Source of the DNA: Humitalea rosea
GTDB taxonomy: Bacteria > Pseudomonadota > Alphaproteobacteria > Acetobacterales > Acetobacteraceae
DNA: 64,000 nt
Direction: 5' to 3'
Assembly (NCBI RefSeq): GCF_003253705.1
Contig: NZ_QKYU01000001.1
Span: 393,387 to 457,386 of the forward strand
A model generated the notes under the pieces. The model was given only the letters and a program-made list of their open reading frames with translations. It was not told where the DNA came from and did not search any database. A program made the translations under genes and the position numbers. Below, piece after piece: positions 8,554 through 16,865 of this stretch (the first letter of the stretch is position 1; every line of letters starts with the position of its first letter).

Positions 8554-9258
8554 ATGATTCTGGGCGTGCTCGGCGGCATGGGGCCGCTGGCCGGGGCGCA
8601 GTTCTGCGCGCGGCTGACCCTGCTGACCCCCGCGGCGCGGGACCAGGATCATATCCCCTTCCTGCTCTGGTCCGACCCGAGCGTGCCGGACCGGACGGCG
8701 GCGCGACTGGGCACGGGGCCCGACCCCCTGCCCGCGCTGCTGCGCGGGCTGCGCGGGCTGGAGGCCGCGGGCGCGCGGGCCATCGTCATCCCCTGCAACA
8801 CCGCCCATGGCTGGTTCGATGCGATGCAGGCCGCCTGCCCGCTGCCGATCCTGCATATCGTGGATGCGGCCGCGGTGGACCTCGCGCGGCAGGGCGTGCG
8901 CCCCGGCCGCATCGGGCTGCTGGCGACCGAGGGCACGCTGGCGATGCGCCTCTACCAGGAGCGGCTGCAAGCGGCGGGGTGGGAGGTGCTGGTCCCGCCA
9001 CCGGGGGTCATGACCGGCTGCGTCACCCCGGCGATCGAGGCGGTGAAGGCCGGCCGGCCCGAGGCTTCGACGGCGCGCCTGGCCGAGGCCGCGGCGGGGC
9101 TGGTTGCGGCGGGGGCGACGGCTGTGGTGCTGGGCTGCACCGAGATCCCGCTCGGCCTGCCCGAAGGGGCGGCGCGGGCAGCGGTGGGGGTGCCGGTGGT
9201 GGATACCATCGATGCGCTGGCGCGGGCCGCGATCGGCTGGGCGCGCCCCGCAGTCTAG
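8554..9258 (+). CDS. Aspartate/glutamate racemase family protein
   Basis: A 234-residue cytoplasmic enzyme of the PLP-independent Asp/Glu racemase family. Both catalytic cysteines are present: Cys81 in IPCNTAHGW and Cys195 in VLGCTEIPL. The N-terminus ILGVLGGMGPLAG is the family's typical substrate-binding loop. It interconverts L- and D-forms of an acidic amino acid; aspartate is the likeliest substrate by family resemblance, but this is not certain. The gene is 7 bases behind a TauE exporter gene, probably in the same transcript. Its stop codon is inside the first copy of a repeated XbaI-site motif (9251-9295). Confidence 0.9.
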   Translation: MILGVLGGMGPLAGAQFCARLTLLTPAARDQDHIPFLLWSDPSVPDRTAARLGTGPDPLPALLRGLRGLEAAGARAIVIPCNTAHGWFDAMQAACPLPILHIVDAAAVDLARQGVRPGRIGLLATEGTLAMRLYQERLQAAGWEVLVPPPGVMTGCVTPAIEAVKAGRPEASTARLAEAAAGLVAAGATAVVLGCTEIPLGLPEGAARAAVGVPVVDTIDALARAAIGWARPAV

Positions 9259-9295
9259 ACTGCGCAGTCTAGACCCCGCAGTCTAGACTGCGGGG
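9251..9295. repeat. Triplicated CAGTCTAGAC motif and 22-bp palindrome between convergent genes
   Basis: CAGTCTAGAC occurs at 9251-9260, 9265-9274 and 9280-9289. The last copy sits in a perfect 22-bp palindrome (9274-9295; half-site CCCCGCAGTCT). The first copy contains the racemase stop codon. As RNA the palindrome could fold as a hairpin and might end transcription from both sides, but there is no T-tract. Confidence 0.8.
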
Positions 9296-9301
9296 CGGGT
9301 C

Positions 9302-9541
9302 TTAATCGCAGGCGCAGCCGTCAGTGGGGCCGATATCCTCGCGGATGACGTGATGGTCGATCCATTCGCTGACCAGCCGCCGCGCCTCGGTCACCGAGGC
9401 TTCGGGATGATGGACGCGATACAGCGTCGTGCAGGCCCGGAAGGACGAGAAATCATCGTTGCCCACCTCCCGCAGCTCGCGGTAGGCAGTGACCACGGCG
9501 CGCTCGCAGCGACGGGAAATGTGACTGAAGTCGTGACCCAT
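9302..9541 (-). CDS. Small hypothetical protein, 79 aa, C-terminal Cys pair
   Basis: The ATG at 9541 is chosen because GGAGG lies 5 bases before it on the minus strand. A longer frame up to 9589 lacks such a signal. The protein is charged and soluble (MGHDFSHISRRCERA at the N-terminus) with a helical middle, and ends in CACD. The family is not recognised. The good ribosome-binding site and residue composition support a real gene. It is transcribed alone, divergent from the Bug receptor gene. Confidence 0.7.
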   Translation of the reverse strand: MGHDFSHISRRCERAVVTAYRELREVGNDDFSSFRACTTLYRVHHPEASVTEARRLVSEWIDHHVIREDIGPTDGCACD

Positions 9542-9764
9542 GGGGTCCTCCGTGAGAGTTGCGAGCAGGATGCGAATCCCTCGCAACAACCAAGGTCAAC
9601 CTAACCCGCTGCTTCGCCCTGTTCAAGGGCGGAGGTGACACGATGCCGCAATGCAGCAGCGTGATGCCGATTTGCCGCGGCGGACGGGCCATCTTGCTAA
9701 CGCCGGCGTAACAGAGGGAGGATGCGCCCCAGGCCCGCTGAAGATGGGTCGAGGAGACAACCCC

Positions 9765-10739
9765 ATGAACCGTCGAAGCCTCCTGAAAGCCACGGCCGCC
9801 ACGCCGCTGCTGTTGGCCGCCCCCACCGTGGCGCGGGCCCAGGATTTCACCCAGACCATCCGCATCATCGTGCCGAACGCCCCGGGCGGCACCAGCGACA
9901 TCCTGGCGCGGCTGATCGCGACGCCGCTTGGCCGCGCCCTTGGCCAGTCGGTGGTGATCGAGAACCGCGCCGGCGCGGGCGGCAACATCGGCGCCGATTA
10001 CGTCGCCAAGAGCCGGCCGGATGGGCACACCATGCTGCTGCTCGACATTTCGGTGCTGGCGACCGACCCGTTCCTGTTCCCCACCCTGCCCTTCAACATC
10101 GAGCGCGACCTCGCCCCGGTGCAGATGGTGATCTACGCACCCTATATCCTGGCGGTGAACAATGCCCTGCCGGTGCAGAACGCGGCGGAACTCGCCGCCT
10201 ATGCCAAGCAGGTCCCGGGCGGGCTGAACGCGGCCAATTCCGGCACCGGCACGCTGAGCCACCTCGTCACCTTGTCGCTGGCCAGCGCCTGGGGCGCGGA
10301 GATGACCGCGGTGCCCTATCGCGGCGGCGCGCCCTCGTTGATGGCCCTCGTGTCGAACGAGGCGAATCTGACGGTCGCCGGTGCCACCCAGTCCCAGGCC
10401 TTCGTGGTGAATGGGCAGATGCGCGGCATCGCCGTCACCGGCCCGCATCGCCTGGCCGCCGTGCCCGATCTGCCGACCTTCCGCGAACTCGGCTGGCCGG
10501 AGCCGGATTCGGGCACCTGGCAGGGGCTGTTGGTGCAGGGCGCGACCCCGCCCGCGGTCATCGCGCGGCTGGAGCGGGAGATCCGCACGGTGCTGAACGA
10601 GCCGGCGATCAAGGCGCGCATCACCGAGCTTGGCGGCGAGGTCCAGGCCGATGGCGCCGAGTCCTTCCGCACCCGGCTCGTGGCGCAGACCGAATCCTAT
10701 GGCCGCATCATCCGCGCCAACAACATCCGGATCGAGTGA
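9765..10739 (+). CDS. Tripartite tricarboxylate transporter (Bug) substrate-binding protein
   Basis: A 324-residue periplasmic receptor with a twin-arginine-like signal (MNRRSLLKATAATPLLLAAP, cleavage near ARAQD). Bug-family features follow: IRIIVPNAPGGTSDILAR, the ENRAGAGGNIGADYVAKS ligand loop and a VPYRGGAPSL segment. The ATG 9765 has a GAGGAGA ribosome-binding site. Bug receptors bind carboxylates or amides for TctAB permeases, but no tctA or tctB is nearby, as is common for this expanded family in Roseomonas- and Bordetella-like bacteria. It is translationally coupled to the next dehydrogenase gene, which suggests a hydroxy- or ketoacid ligand. Confidence 0.93.
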   Translation: MNRRSLLKATAATPLLLAAPTVARAQDFTQTIRIIVPNAPGGTSDILARLIATPLGRALGQSVVIENRAGAGGNIGADYVAKSRPDGHTMLLLDISVLATDPFLFPTLPFNIERDLAPVQMVIYAPYILAVNNALPVQNAAELAAYAKQVPGGLNAANSGTGTLSHLVTLSLASAWGAEMTAVPYRGGAPSLMALVSNEANLTVAGATQSQAFVVNGQMRGIAVTGPHRLAAVPDLPTFRELGWPEPDSGTWQGLLVQGATPPAVIARLEREIRTVLNEPAIKARITELGGEVQADGAESFRTRLVAQTESYGRIIRANNIRIE

Positions 10740-11710
10740 TGGTGGACCAGGGCCGCCCGGTGCGGGTGCATGTCGCGGCCAATCCGGCCTCGCAGCTCGC
10801 GTCCGAATTCACCGAGGCGCGCATCCGCGCCTCGGCCCCACCGGGGGTGGCGCTGAGCTTCGGCGCCTCGCCCGCGGATCTGGCCGAGGCGGAGGTGCTG
10901 CTGCTGACCGGCCAGATGCCGCTCGATGATCTGGATCGCCGGGCGCCGAAGCTGCGCTGGATCAGCTACACCAGCGCGGGCGTCGAATGGCTGCTGAAGC
11001 TGGCCCTGCCACCGCGGATCACCCTGACCAATGCCAGCGGCACCCATGCCCCCAAGGCGGCGGAATTCACGCTGACCGCGGTGCTGATGCTGAACACTCA
11101 TCTGCCCTATCTGCTGACGCAGGCGCGCGCCCATCGCTGGGCGCCGCGCGCCGGCGGCACCGTCGCGGGCAAGACGGTGCTGATCCTGGGCATGGGGGCG
11201 CTGGGCGGTGCTGCGGCGACCGCGCTGGCGCGGCAAGGGATGCGGGTGATCGGCAACAGCCATTCCGGCCGGCCGCATTCCGCGGTCTCCGTGATGACGC
11301 TCGGCGACGGCTTCCGTGCCTTCCTGCCCGAGGCCGATTTCCTGGTCATCGCCCTGCCGCTCACACAGGAGACGGCGGGGCTGATCGGGCGGGCGGAGCT
11401 GGACCTGCTGCCGCCCCATGCCGGGGTGGTGAATATCGGCCGGGGCGAGATCCTGGATGCGGGGGCGCTGGCGGCCAAGCTCACCGAGGGCAGCCTGGCC
11501 GGGGCGGTGCTGGATGCGCTGCCGCAGGAACCGCTGCCGCCGGACTCCCCCCTCTGGGACACGCCCAACCTCGTGATCACGCCCCATTGCGGGCTGTATG
11601 ACCCGACCGCCTATGGCCAGCGCTGCCTGGAGCAGTTCTTCGCCAACCTGCATCGCTTCCGCAACGGCGCGGCGCTGGAGCAGGTGGTGGAACCGGCCCG
11701 CGGTTATTGA
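10739..11710 (+). CDS. D-2-hydroxyacid dehydrogenase family protein (NAD(P)-binding)
   Basis: A 323-residue oxidoreductase that would reduce a 2-ketoacid or oxidise a D-2-hydroxyacid. The Rossmann motif is VLILGMGALGGAAATAL (about 143-159), with SYTSAGVEWL in the substrate domain, NIGRGEILD, ALPQEPLPPDSPLW and the catalytic His in TPHCG near residue 283. The ATG at 10739 shares a base with the receptor stop (TGATG), so translation is coupled. The pair likely forms a small uptake and metabolism unit. The substrate is unknown; glyoxylate or hydroxypyruvate reductase is another possible name. Confidence 0.88.
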   Translation: MVDQGRPVRVHVAANPASQLASEFTEARIRASAPPGVALSFGASPADLAEAEVLLLTGQMPLDDLDRRAPKLRWISYTSAGVEWLLKLALPPRITLTNASGTHAPKAAEFTLTAVLMLNTHLPYLLTQARAHRWAPRAGGTVAGKTVLILGMGALGGAAATALARQGMRVIGNSHSGRPHSAVSVMTLGDGFRAFLPEADFLVIALPLTQETAGLIGRAELDLLPPHAGVVNIGRGEILDAGALAAKLTEGSLAGAVLDALPQEPLPPDSPLWDTPNLVITPHCGLYDPTAYGQRCLEQFFANLHRFRNGAALEQVVEPARGY

Positions 11711-12253
11711 TCAGATGCGTTCGCTGGCCCTGATCGCGATCCGGCAGCCGACCTTGATCGCGGCCGAAAGCAGCTTGTAGCCCGGTGTCAGCTCGGCCTC
11801 ATTGGCCAGGCCGATGTCGCGGTGCTCCTGCTCCTCGGCACGGAATTTCTCGATATGGGCGCGCAGCGGCGCCTCATCCGGGCCGAGGCGGTCAAGCTGG
11901 GCGCCGTAATGGTCGTCGATCGATTCCTCGACCGCGACGGTGCAGGCCATGGCGGCGCGCTCGCCCATCATCGCCGTCACCGCGCCGAGGGCGAAGCCCG
12001 CGACATGCCAGAACGGCAGCAGCACGGTCGGCCGCACCCGGCGTTCGGCGATCAGCCGGCTGAAGGTGTCCAGATGCTCCTGCTCCTGCGCCTGCATGTG
12101 GCGCAGAATGGGGCCGTGGCGGCCGTCCTTCAGCACCGAAAGCTGGCCGGCATAGATGCGCTGGGCGCCGTATTCGCCGGCATGGTCCACGCGGATGGTG
12201 CGGGCGACCTCCTCGGCGGGGGTGGGCAGCGGGCTCGGGCTGGTCTCGGTCAT
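11711..12253 (-). CDS. coq7: Demethoxyubiquinone hydroxylase (Coq7)
   Basis: A diiron monooxygenase of ubiquinone biosynthesis that hydroxylates demethoxyubiquinone at C6 at the membrane. All iron ligands of the family can be seen: Glu27 in HAGEYGA, Glu57-x-x-His60 in QEQEH, Glu109/110, and Glu141-x-x-His144 in a second EQEH. Length (180 aa) is normal for bacterial Coq7. The start overlaps the end of dsbB by 4 bases (ATGA), so the two are translationally coupled. The presence of an oxygen-dependent Coq7 agrees with an aerobic alphaproteobacterium. Confidence 0.95.
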   Translation of the reverse strand: MTETSPSPLPTPAEEVARTIRVDHAGEYGAQRIYAGQLSVLKDGRHGPILRHMQAQEQEHLDTFSRLIAERRVRPTVLLPFWHVAGFALGAVTAMMGERAAMACTVAVEESIDDHYGAQLDRLGPDEAPLRAHIEKFRAEEQEHRDIGLANEAELTPGYKLLSAAIKVGCRIAIRASERI

Positions 12254-12732
12254 GCGGGCCTCCGTCGCAGGCAGATGAGGGTGAAGCCGCCCAGTGCCAA
12301 GGCGTAGATCAGGTTCATCGCGGCGAAGGACAGCGGCAGGTACGGAATCGGGTAGGCCGCCGCATCGCAGGGCTTGTCCGGCCGCACCGCCATGCTGGCG
12401 AGCAAATCATCGATCGTGCCGCCACCGGTCGAGACCGGTGCTGTGCAGGAGGCGAGCGGCGAGGGCCACCAGCCCTGTTCCACCCCCACATGCAGCGCCG
12501 CGATCGCGCCCGAGGCCAGCACCGCGATTCCCGCCAGCGCCAGCAGCCCGCGCCGCCCCCGCGGCCAGGCGGCGGCGAGCAGCGCCAGGACCATCGCCAC
12601 CCAATAGGGCCAGCGCTGCCACAGGCAGAGGGTGCAGGGCGCGAAGCCCAGCACGCGCTCGGACACCATGGCCATGACCGGGGCCAGGGCCGCGAGCACG
12701 GCGAGGAGAAGCGGGATCGGAAGCGGTATCAT
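12250..12732 (-). CDS. dsbB: Disulfide bond formation protein B
   Basis: A 160-residue inner-membrane protein with four hydrophobic helices that reoxidises periplasmic DsbA and passes electrons to ubiquinone. Both cysteine pairs are present: Cys33-x-x-Cys36 in APCTLCLWQR and Cys96/Cys122 in the second periplasmic loop. ATG 12732 gives the usual DsbB start; the frame extends upstream to 12798, but the extra residues are polar and unlike the family. Overlap with coq7 makes a pair in which the quinone-dependent oxidase and a quinone-biosynthesis enzyme are co-expressed. Confidence 0.93.
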   Translation of the reverse strand: MIPLPIPLLLAVLAALAPVMAMVSERVLGFAPCTLCLWQRWPYWVAMVLALLAAAWPRGRRGLLALAGIAVLASGAIAALHVGVEQGWWPSPLASCTAPVSTGGGTIDDLLASMAVRPDKPCDAAAYPIPYLPLSFAAMNLIYALALGGFTLICLRRRPA

Positions 12733-12833
12733 GGCAGACACCCTATCCTGCCGCGACGCGGCGGCGGCAAGCCGGCTGGACCATCCACCGGGCCGCATTT
12801 AGCCTGCCGCGAAACACGGAGGTATCACGTCCC

Positions 12834-13457
12834 ATGCTGACCATCCTCGGCCGCAAGACCAGCAGCAATGTCATGAAGCTGCTGTGGCTCTGCGAGGAAC
12901 TCGGCATCGCCTATGAGCGCGAGGATATCGGCGGCCCCTTCGGCGGCAATACGGAGCCCGCGTATCTGGCCCGAAACCCCAATGGGCTGGTGCCGACCAT
13001 CGTCGAGGCGGATGGGTTCACGCTCTACGAGAGCAATGCGATCCTGCGCTACCTCGCCGCGACCCATGGCGGGGAGCGGCTCTACCCCGCCGATCCGCGC
13101 CGCCGGGCCAAGGTGGAGCAGTGGCTGGACTGGCAACTCGGCATGAACAACCGGCCGATGACGGTGATGTTCATCACCCTGATCCGCGTGGCCGAGGCCG
13201 AGCGCAACATGGCCGCCGTCGCCCGCGCGCGGGATGAGGCGGAGGCGCTGTGGCGCATCGTCGAGGCGGAGCTGGAAGGCCGGCCCTATCTCTGCGGCGA
13301 GGCGCTGACGCTCGCCGATATCGCGCTCGGCATCTACGTGCATCGCTGGTTCGTGCTGCCGATCGCGCGGCCGGAGCTGCCGCAGCTCGCGGCCTGGTAC
13401 GCCCGGCTGAAGACCCATAAGGGCTATGCCGACAACTGCCTGGCGCCGCTGGTATGA
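12834..13457 (+). CDS. Glutathione S-transferase family protein
   Basis: A 207-residue cytoplasmic protein with an N-terminal thioredoxin-like domain and C-terminal helical domain. Ser10/Ser11 in GRKTSSNVMK is the likely thiol-activating position, PNGLVPTI holds the cis-Pro of the glutathione site, and LYESNAILRYLA is the conserved helix. LADIALGIYVHRW is the C-terminal capping motif. The substrate is not predictable. The following cupin gene starts within its stop codon, so the two are coupled. Confidence 0.92.
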   Translation: MLTILGRKTSSNVMKLLWLCEELGIAYEREDIGGPFGGNTEPAYLARNPNGLVPTIVEADGFTLYESNAILRYLAATHGGERLYPADPRRRAKVEQWLDWQLGMNNRPMTVMFITLIRVAEAERNMAAVARARDEAEALWRIVEAELEGRPYLCGEALTLADIALGIYVHRWFVLPIARPELPQLAAWYARLKTHKGYADNCLAPLV

Positions 13458-13873
13458 GCGGGACCCCCACAATCGGGACCCCCGCAATCGGGACCCCCGC
13501 AATCGGGACCACCGTCAGCCGCGCCGAGGGCGCCGTCTATGACGAGGGGCTGCGCGCCTTCTTCGCCTATCGCGACCTCGGCGTGCGGGCGGCGACGGGC
13601 GGGGCCTTCGCCGCCCATGTCATCCGCGCCATCCCCGGCCGCCATGCGGTGCCGCAGTGGCACACGCATGATCTCGGCTTCCAGTTCGTCTTTGTGCTGC
13701 GCGGCTGGGTGCGGTTCGAATACGAGGATATCGGCGAGGTCACCTTCAACCCCGGCGACACGGTGTTGCAGCCGCCCATGGTGAAGCATCGGGAACTCGC
13801 GCATTCGGAGGATCTGGAACTGCTGGAGATCGTCAGCCCCGGGCTGTTCGAAACGGCGATGGCCAGCGGCTGA
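13454..13873 (+). CDS. Cupin domain-containing protein with a repeated N-terminus
   Basis: A single-domain cupin of 139 residues. Metal-binding candidates are HAVPQWHTHDLGFQFVFVL (His-x-His with a downstream Gln/Glu) and the second motif around PGDTVLQPPMVKH. The first 20 residues are encoded by a 15-bp tandem repeat giving I-G-T-P-A units, placed ahead of the conserved fold. ATG 13454 overlaps the GST stop (ATGA). An internal start after the repeat is not evident, so the repeats are probably translated. Function (dioxygenase, isomerase or sensor) unknown. Confidence 0.85.
   Translation: MSGTPTIGTPAIGTPAIGTTVSRAEGAVYDEGLRAFFAYRDLGVRAATGGAFAAHVIRAIPGRHAVPQWHTHDLGFQFVFVLRGWVRFEYEDIGEVTFNPGDTVLQPPMVKHRELAHSEDLELLEIVSPGLFETAMASG
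13460..13516. repeat. In-frame 15-bp tandem repeat in the cupin gene
   Basis: Units of GGGACCCCCGCAATC start at 13460, 13475, 13490 and 13505, the last diverged. Because 15 is a multiple of three, gain or loss of a unit would change the length of the Ile-Gly-Thr-Pro-Ala tract without breaking the frame. Confidence 0.85.
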
Positions 13874-14854
13874 TCACGGGCCGGGGGCGCGCAGCGCCTT
13901 CAGGCTGGCTTCGAGCGTGGCGATCTCGGCGCGGACCTGATCGGCGTAGCGGTCGCGCTCGGCGATTTCGGCCGCGGTCTTCACCTTCCAGGTATAGGCG
14001 GTGGAGAGGTCCTTCTTCTTGCGGATGATCTCCTGGCGGAGGTCCATCCGCTCACGCTCGTAGCGGTCGGTTTCGCGGGGCGGCTCGATGTCCTCCGCCG
14101 GCAGGTCGCGCGGCGGCGGGTCAGGCAACTCGCCCAGCGCCGAGAGGTCCGCCAGCGGGCCATGGGTGGGCCCGCCCGGGCCGCACAGCAGCTCGAACAG
14201 CAGGACCAGCCGCGACCAGCGCAGGGCGGGCTCGGCCTCGAAGCCCGCGGCCCGCAGCAGGGCGCTGCCGCGCGGGCCGCATTCCATGGCGATGAAGTGC
14301 TCAAGGTCGTGGGGCCGGGGCCGGTGCGGCAGGGTTCGGGCCCAGCCCCGCCAGGCGCGCATCATCTCCAGCGCGCCGAGGCTGGCGAGCAGCCGCGCCT
14401 CGGCCGCGCGGCTGAAGGCCTCGGCCAGCCAGTTGTAGCCGATCCGCAGATGGTAGCGCAGCCAGAAGGCAGGCCCGCGCGACAGCCGCAGCAGCAGGCC
14501 GGTGCCCTGCCCCAGCCGCCGGATCGCCCAGGGCAGCAGCAGCCCGGCGAGGATCAGGGGGGCCGGCGGCTGCTCCGCCAGTTCCAGCGCCAGCCGGCCC
14601 TGCGCCAGCGCCCAGCCCAGCGGCAGCACGAGCAGCACGGTGAGCCCATCCAGCACCACCGGCCCGATCACCGTGAGCTTGCCGCCAAGCCTGCGGAGCA
14701 TCTGCGCCGGTGGCCGCGCCGAGGCCGCCAGATGCAGCCGCGAGGCGGTCAGCAGGGCATCGATATCCGGGCTGGTCTCGGCCAGGCCCGACTCCTCCAG
14801 CCGGGCGACCAGGCGCCGCAACTCGATGGTGACCTGGTCCTGGTGCGACGGCAT
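13874..14854 (-). CDS. Hypothetical membrane-associated protein with C-terminal coiled coil
   Basis: A 326-residue protein of no recognised family. Two hydrophobic segments lie near residues 60-115 (LTVIGPVVLDGLTVLLVLPL and a second ending LLLPWAIRRL). The C-terminal 80 residues are charged and helical, with a likely coiled coil from RYERERMDLRQEIIRKKKDL to the end. ATG 14854 is preferred over a GTG at 14887 because AGAGGGG precedes it. It is convergent with the cupin gene, with stop codons adjacent. Composition is typical of host genes. Confidence 0.75.
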   Translation of the reverse strand: MPSHQDQVTIELRRLVARLEESGLAETSPDIDALLTASRLHLAASARPPAQMLRRLGGKLTVIGPVVLDGLTVLLVLPLGWALAQGRLALELAEQPPAPLILAGLLLPWAIRRLGQGTGLLLRLSRGPAFWLRYHLRIGYNWLAEAFSRAAEARLLASLGALEMMRAWRGWARTLPHRPRPHDLEHFIAMECGPRGSALLRAAGFEAEPALRWSRLVLLFELLCGPGGPTHGPLADLSALGELPDPPPRDLPAEDIEPPRETDRYERERMDLRQEIIRKKKDLSTAYTWKVKTAAEIAERDRYADQVRAEIATLEASLKALRAPGP

Positions 14855-14982
14855 GGCCCCTCTGCCGGGGCCGATGGCTGGCTGCACCCCGGGAAGACAG
14901 GCTGCCCCACGGCATGTGAGGGAAGGGTTAAGCCCCTGCCCCCTTTCCTTCCCCGCCCGGCGCGGCTAGATGCGGGTGGTAC

Positions 14983-15067
14983 GCGGGCGTGGTGGAACTG
15001 GTAGACGCGCCGGACTCAAAATCCGGTTCCGCAAGGAGTGTCGGTTCGATTCCGACCGCCCGCACCA
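14983..15067 (+). tRNA. tRNA-Leu (CAA anticodon)
   Basis: The 85-nt gene folds as a class II tRNA. The acceptor stem GCGGGCG/CGCCCGC is perfect, the anticodon arm CCGGA-CTCAAAA-TCCGG gives anticodon CAA (reads UUG), a short variable arm follows, and the T arm contains GGTTCGATTCC. CCA is encoded (15065-15067). It is followed after 10 bases by the stop of the convergent MFS gene. Confidence 0.97.
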
Positions 15068-15077
15068 CCTTTTCTCC

Positions 15078-16373
15078 TCACGCCGCCGCCCGCGCATCCC
15101 GCAGCCCCAGCACCGCCGCCGAGGCCACCAGGCACAGCGACCCCGCGATGAAAAAGGCCGGCAAATAGCTCTCATAGGCCGTGCGGCTGAACCCCGCGCC
15201 ATAGGCCGCCGTCGCCGCCCCCAGCTGGTGCCCGGCAAAGATCCAGCCGAAGACCAGGTTCGCCTTGTCCCCGAACCGGTCCGCCGCGAGCTTGATGGTC
15301 GGCGGCACCGTCGCCACCCAGTCCAGCCCATAGAACACCGCGAACAGCGACAGGCCGTAGAAGGTGAAGTCGGTGAACGGCAAATAAAGCAGCGAGAGCC
15401 CGCGCAGCCCGTAATACCAGAACAGCAGCCAGCGGCTGTCGAAGCGGTCCGACAGCCAGCCCGAGCCGACCGTGCCGGCGAAGTCGAAGACGCCGATCAT
15501 CGCGAGCACCCCCGCCGCCGTCACCGCCGCCATGCCGTAATCGCCGCAGAGCGCCACGAAATGGGTCTGCACCAGCCCATTCGTGCTGGCGCCGCAGACG
15601 AAGAAGGTGCCGAACAGCACCCAGAAGGTCCGCGTCCCCGCCGCCTCCCGCAGCGCCACCAGCGGCGAGGCCAGCATGGCCGGCAGGCTCAGCCGCTCCG
15701 GCGCCGGGACGATGGCAGAGCCGCCGAAGGGGGCGAGGCCGAGATCCGCCGGCCGGTCCCGCATCAGCACCAGCACCGCGACCGCCGCCAGGATCAGCAT
15801 GGCCAGCACGAAGGTCAGCGCCCCGCGCCAGCCGATGTGATCGGTCAGGCTCGCGAGCAGCGGCAGGAACACGAGCTGCCCGGTCGCGGTGCTGGCGGTC
15901 AGCAGCCCCACCACCAGCCCCCGCCGCGCCGAGAACCAGCGTGTCGCGACGGTGGCGCCCAGCACCAGCGCGGTGAGCCCGGTGCCGGTCCCCACCACGA
16001 CGCCCCAGAGCAGCAGGAGCTGCCAAAGCTCCGTCATCGCGAAGGAGCCGAGCACCCCGGCCGCGATCAGCAGCAGGGCGAAGCTCGCGACCCGGCGCAG
16101 GCCGAAGCGGTTCATGAAGGCCGCGGCGAAGGGGCCGAGCAGCCCGAACAGCAGCAGCCGCACCGCGAAGGCGGCCGAGATATCGGCGGTTTCCCAGCCG
16201 AACTCGGCCCGCAGCGGCCCGATCATCACCCCCGGCGCGCCCACGGCCCCCGCCGTCACCAGCATGGTGAGGAAGGTGGTGGCGGCCACCACCCAGCCGT
16301 AATGCACCCCCCGCCGGGCGAAGGCCGCCACCAGCGGCGATGATCGGGCGAGCGCCACAGTCGAATGCGTCAT
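15078..16373 (-). CDS. MFS transporter
   Basis: A 431-residue inner-membrane permease with 12 predicted helices and the loop-2 signature variant FMNRFGLRRV. Segments such as HYGWVVAATTFLTML near the start and VATVPPTIKLAADRFG in the second half resemble the monocarboxylate/oxalate-formate group of the major facilitator superfamily. The substrate is not predictable. It lies 44 bp downstream of a marR-type regulator gene on the same strand, so it is probably co-transcribed and controlled by that regulator. The related MFS protein at 41757-43007 shares the FVCG and TVPPT segments. Confidence 0.92.
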   Translation of the reverse strand: MTHSTVALARSSPLVAAFARRGVHYGWVVAATTFLTMLVTAGAVGAPGVMIGPLRAEFGWETADISAAFAVRLLLFGLLGPFAAAFMNRFGLRRVASFALLLIAAGVLGSFAMTELWQLLLLWGVVVGTGTGLTALVLGATVATRWFSARRGLVVGLLTASTATGQLVFLPLLASLTDHIGWRGALTFVLAMLILAAVAVLVLMRDRPADLGLAPFGGSAIVPAPERLSLPAMLASPLVALREAAGTRTFWVLFGTFFVCGASTNGLVQTHFVALCGDYGMAAVTAAGVLAMIGVFDFAGTVGSGWLSDRFDSRWLLFWYYGLRGLSLLYLPFTDFTFYGLSLFAVFYGLDWVATVPPTIKLAADRFGDKANLVFGWIFAGHQLGAATAAYGAGFSRTAYESYLPAFFIAGSLCLVASAAVLGLRDARAAA

Positions 16374-16417
16374 GGTCCAGCCTCCGTTTGCGGGCAGCTA
16401 CCCGCATTGACCCAAAC

Positions 16418-16816
16418 TCAAAGGCTGCCGAGGATCTCGCGCAGCGCCGCCGCCTTGCCCTCACCCAACTCCGCGGCGATCCTGTGCTGCACCGCATCCC
16501 AGAGCGGCAGGCCTGCCGTTATCACCTCCCGCCCCGCCTCGGTGAGCGACACCATCGCCTCGCGCTGGTCGGTGCCACGGCCGAGCGCCACCAGGCCCAT
16601 CCGCTCCAGCACGCGGCTGTTGCGCCCGATCGTCGAGCGATCGAGCTCCAATCGCCGGCCAAGCTCGGTCAGCGCCACGGGCTCCGTGCGGGCCACCGCG
16701 CGCAGCAGCGCGAATTGGGCGATGTTGACCCCCACCGGCGCCAGGGCGGCGTCATAGGTCGCGGCGACCCGGCGGGCGGCGGTGCGGAGCAGGACGCAGA
16801 AGCAAGGGGAGCTCAT
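16418..16816 (-). CDS. MarR family transcriptional regulator
   Basis: A 132-residue winged-helix repressor-type protein. The recognition region is ALTELGRRLELDRSTIGRNSRVLERMGLVAL (about residues 48-78), followed by the wing GRGTDQREAMVSLTEAG. ATG 16816 gives the normal family length; the open frame extends upstream to 16984 over the end of the LysR gene. The MFS transporter gene follows directly, a common regulator-efflux arrangement in which a small-molecule ligand releases the repressor. A palindrome just upstream is a candidate operator. Confidence 0.9.
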   Translation of the reverse strand: MSSPCFCVLLRTAARRVAATYDAALAPVGVNIAQFALLRAVARTEPVALTELGRRLELDRSTIGRNSRVLERMGLVALGRGTDQREAMVSLTEAGREVITAGLPLWDAVQHRIAAELGEGKAAALREILGSL

Positions 16817-16820
16817 GACG

Positions 16821-16838
16821 CGGGTATATGCCCGTATA
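16821..16838 (-). promoter_or_regulatory. Candidate MarR operator/promoter element
   Basis: An imperfect palindrome CGGGTATATGCCCG (16821-16834; arms mispair only at positions 5 and 10), extended by TATA on the outside, sits 5 bases upstream of the marR start in an AT-rich patch. MarR proteins commonly bind palindromes overlapping their own promoter. The assignment rests only on position and symmetry. Confidence 0.45.
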
Positions 16839-16865
16839 AACCTTGCAATCAAGGGCCCCCTCGCC

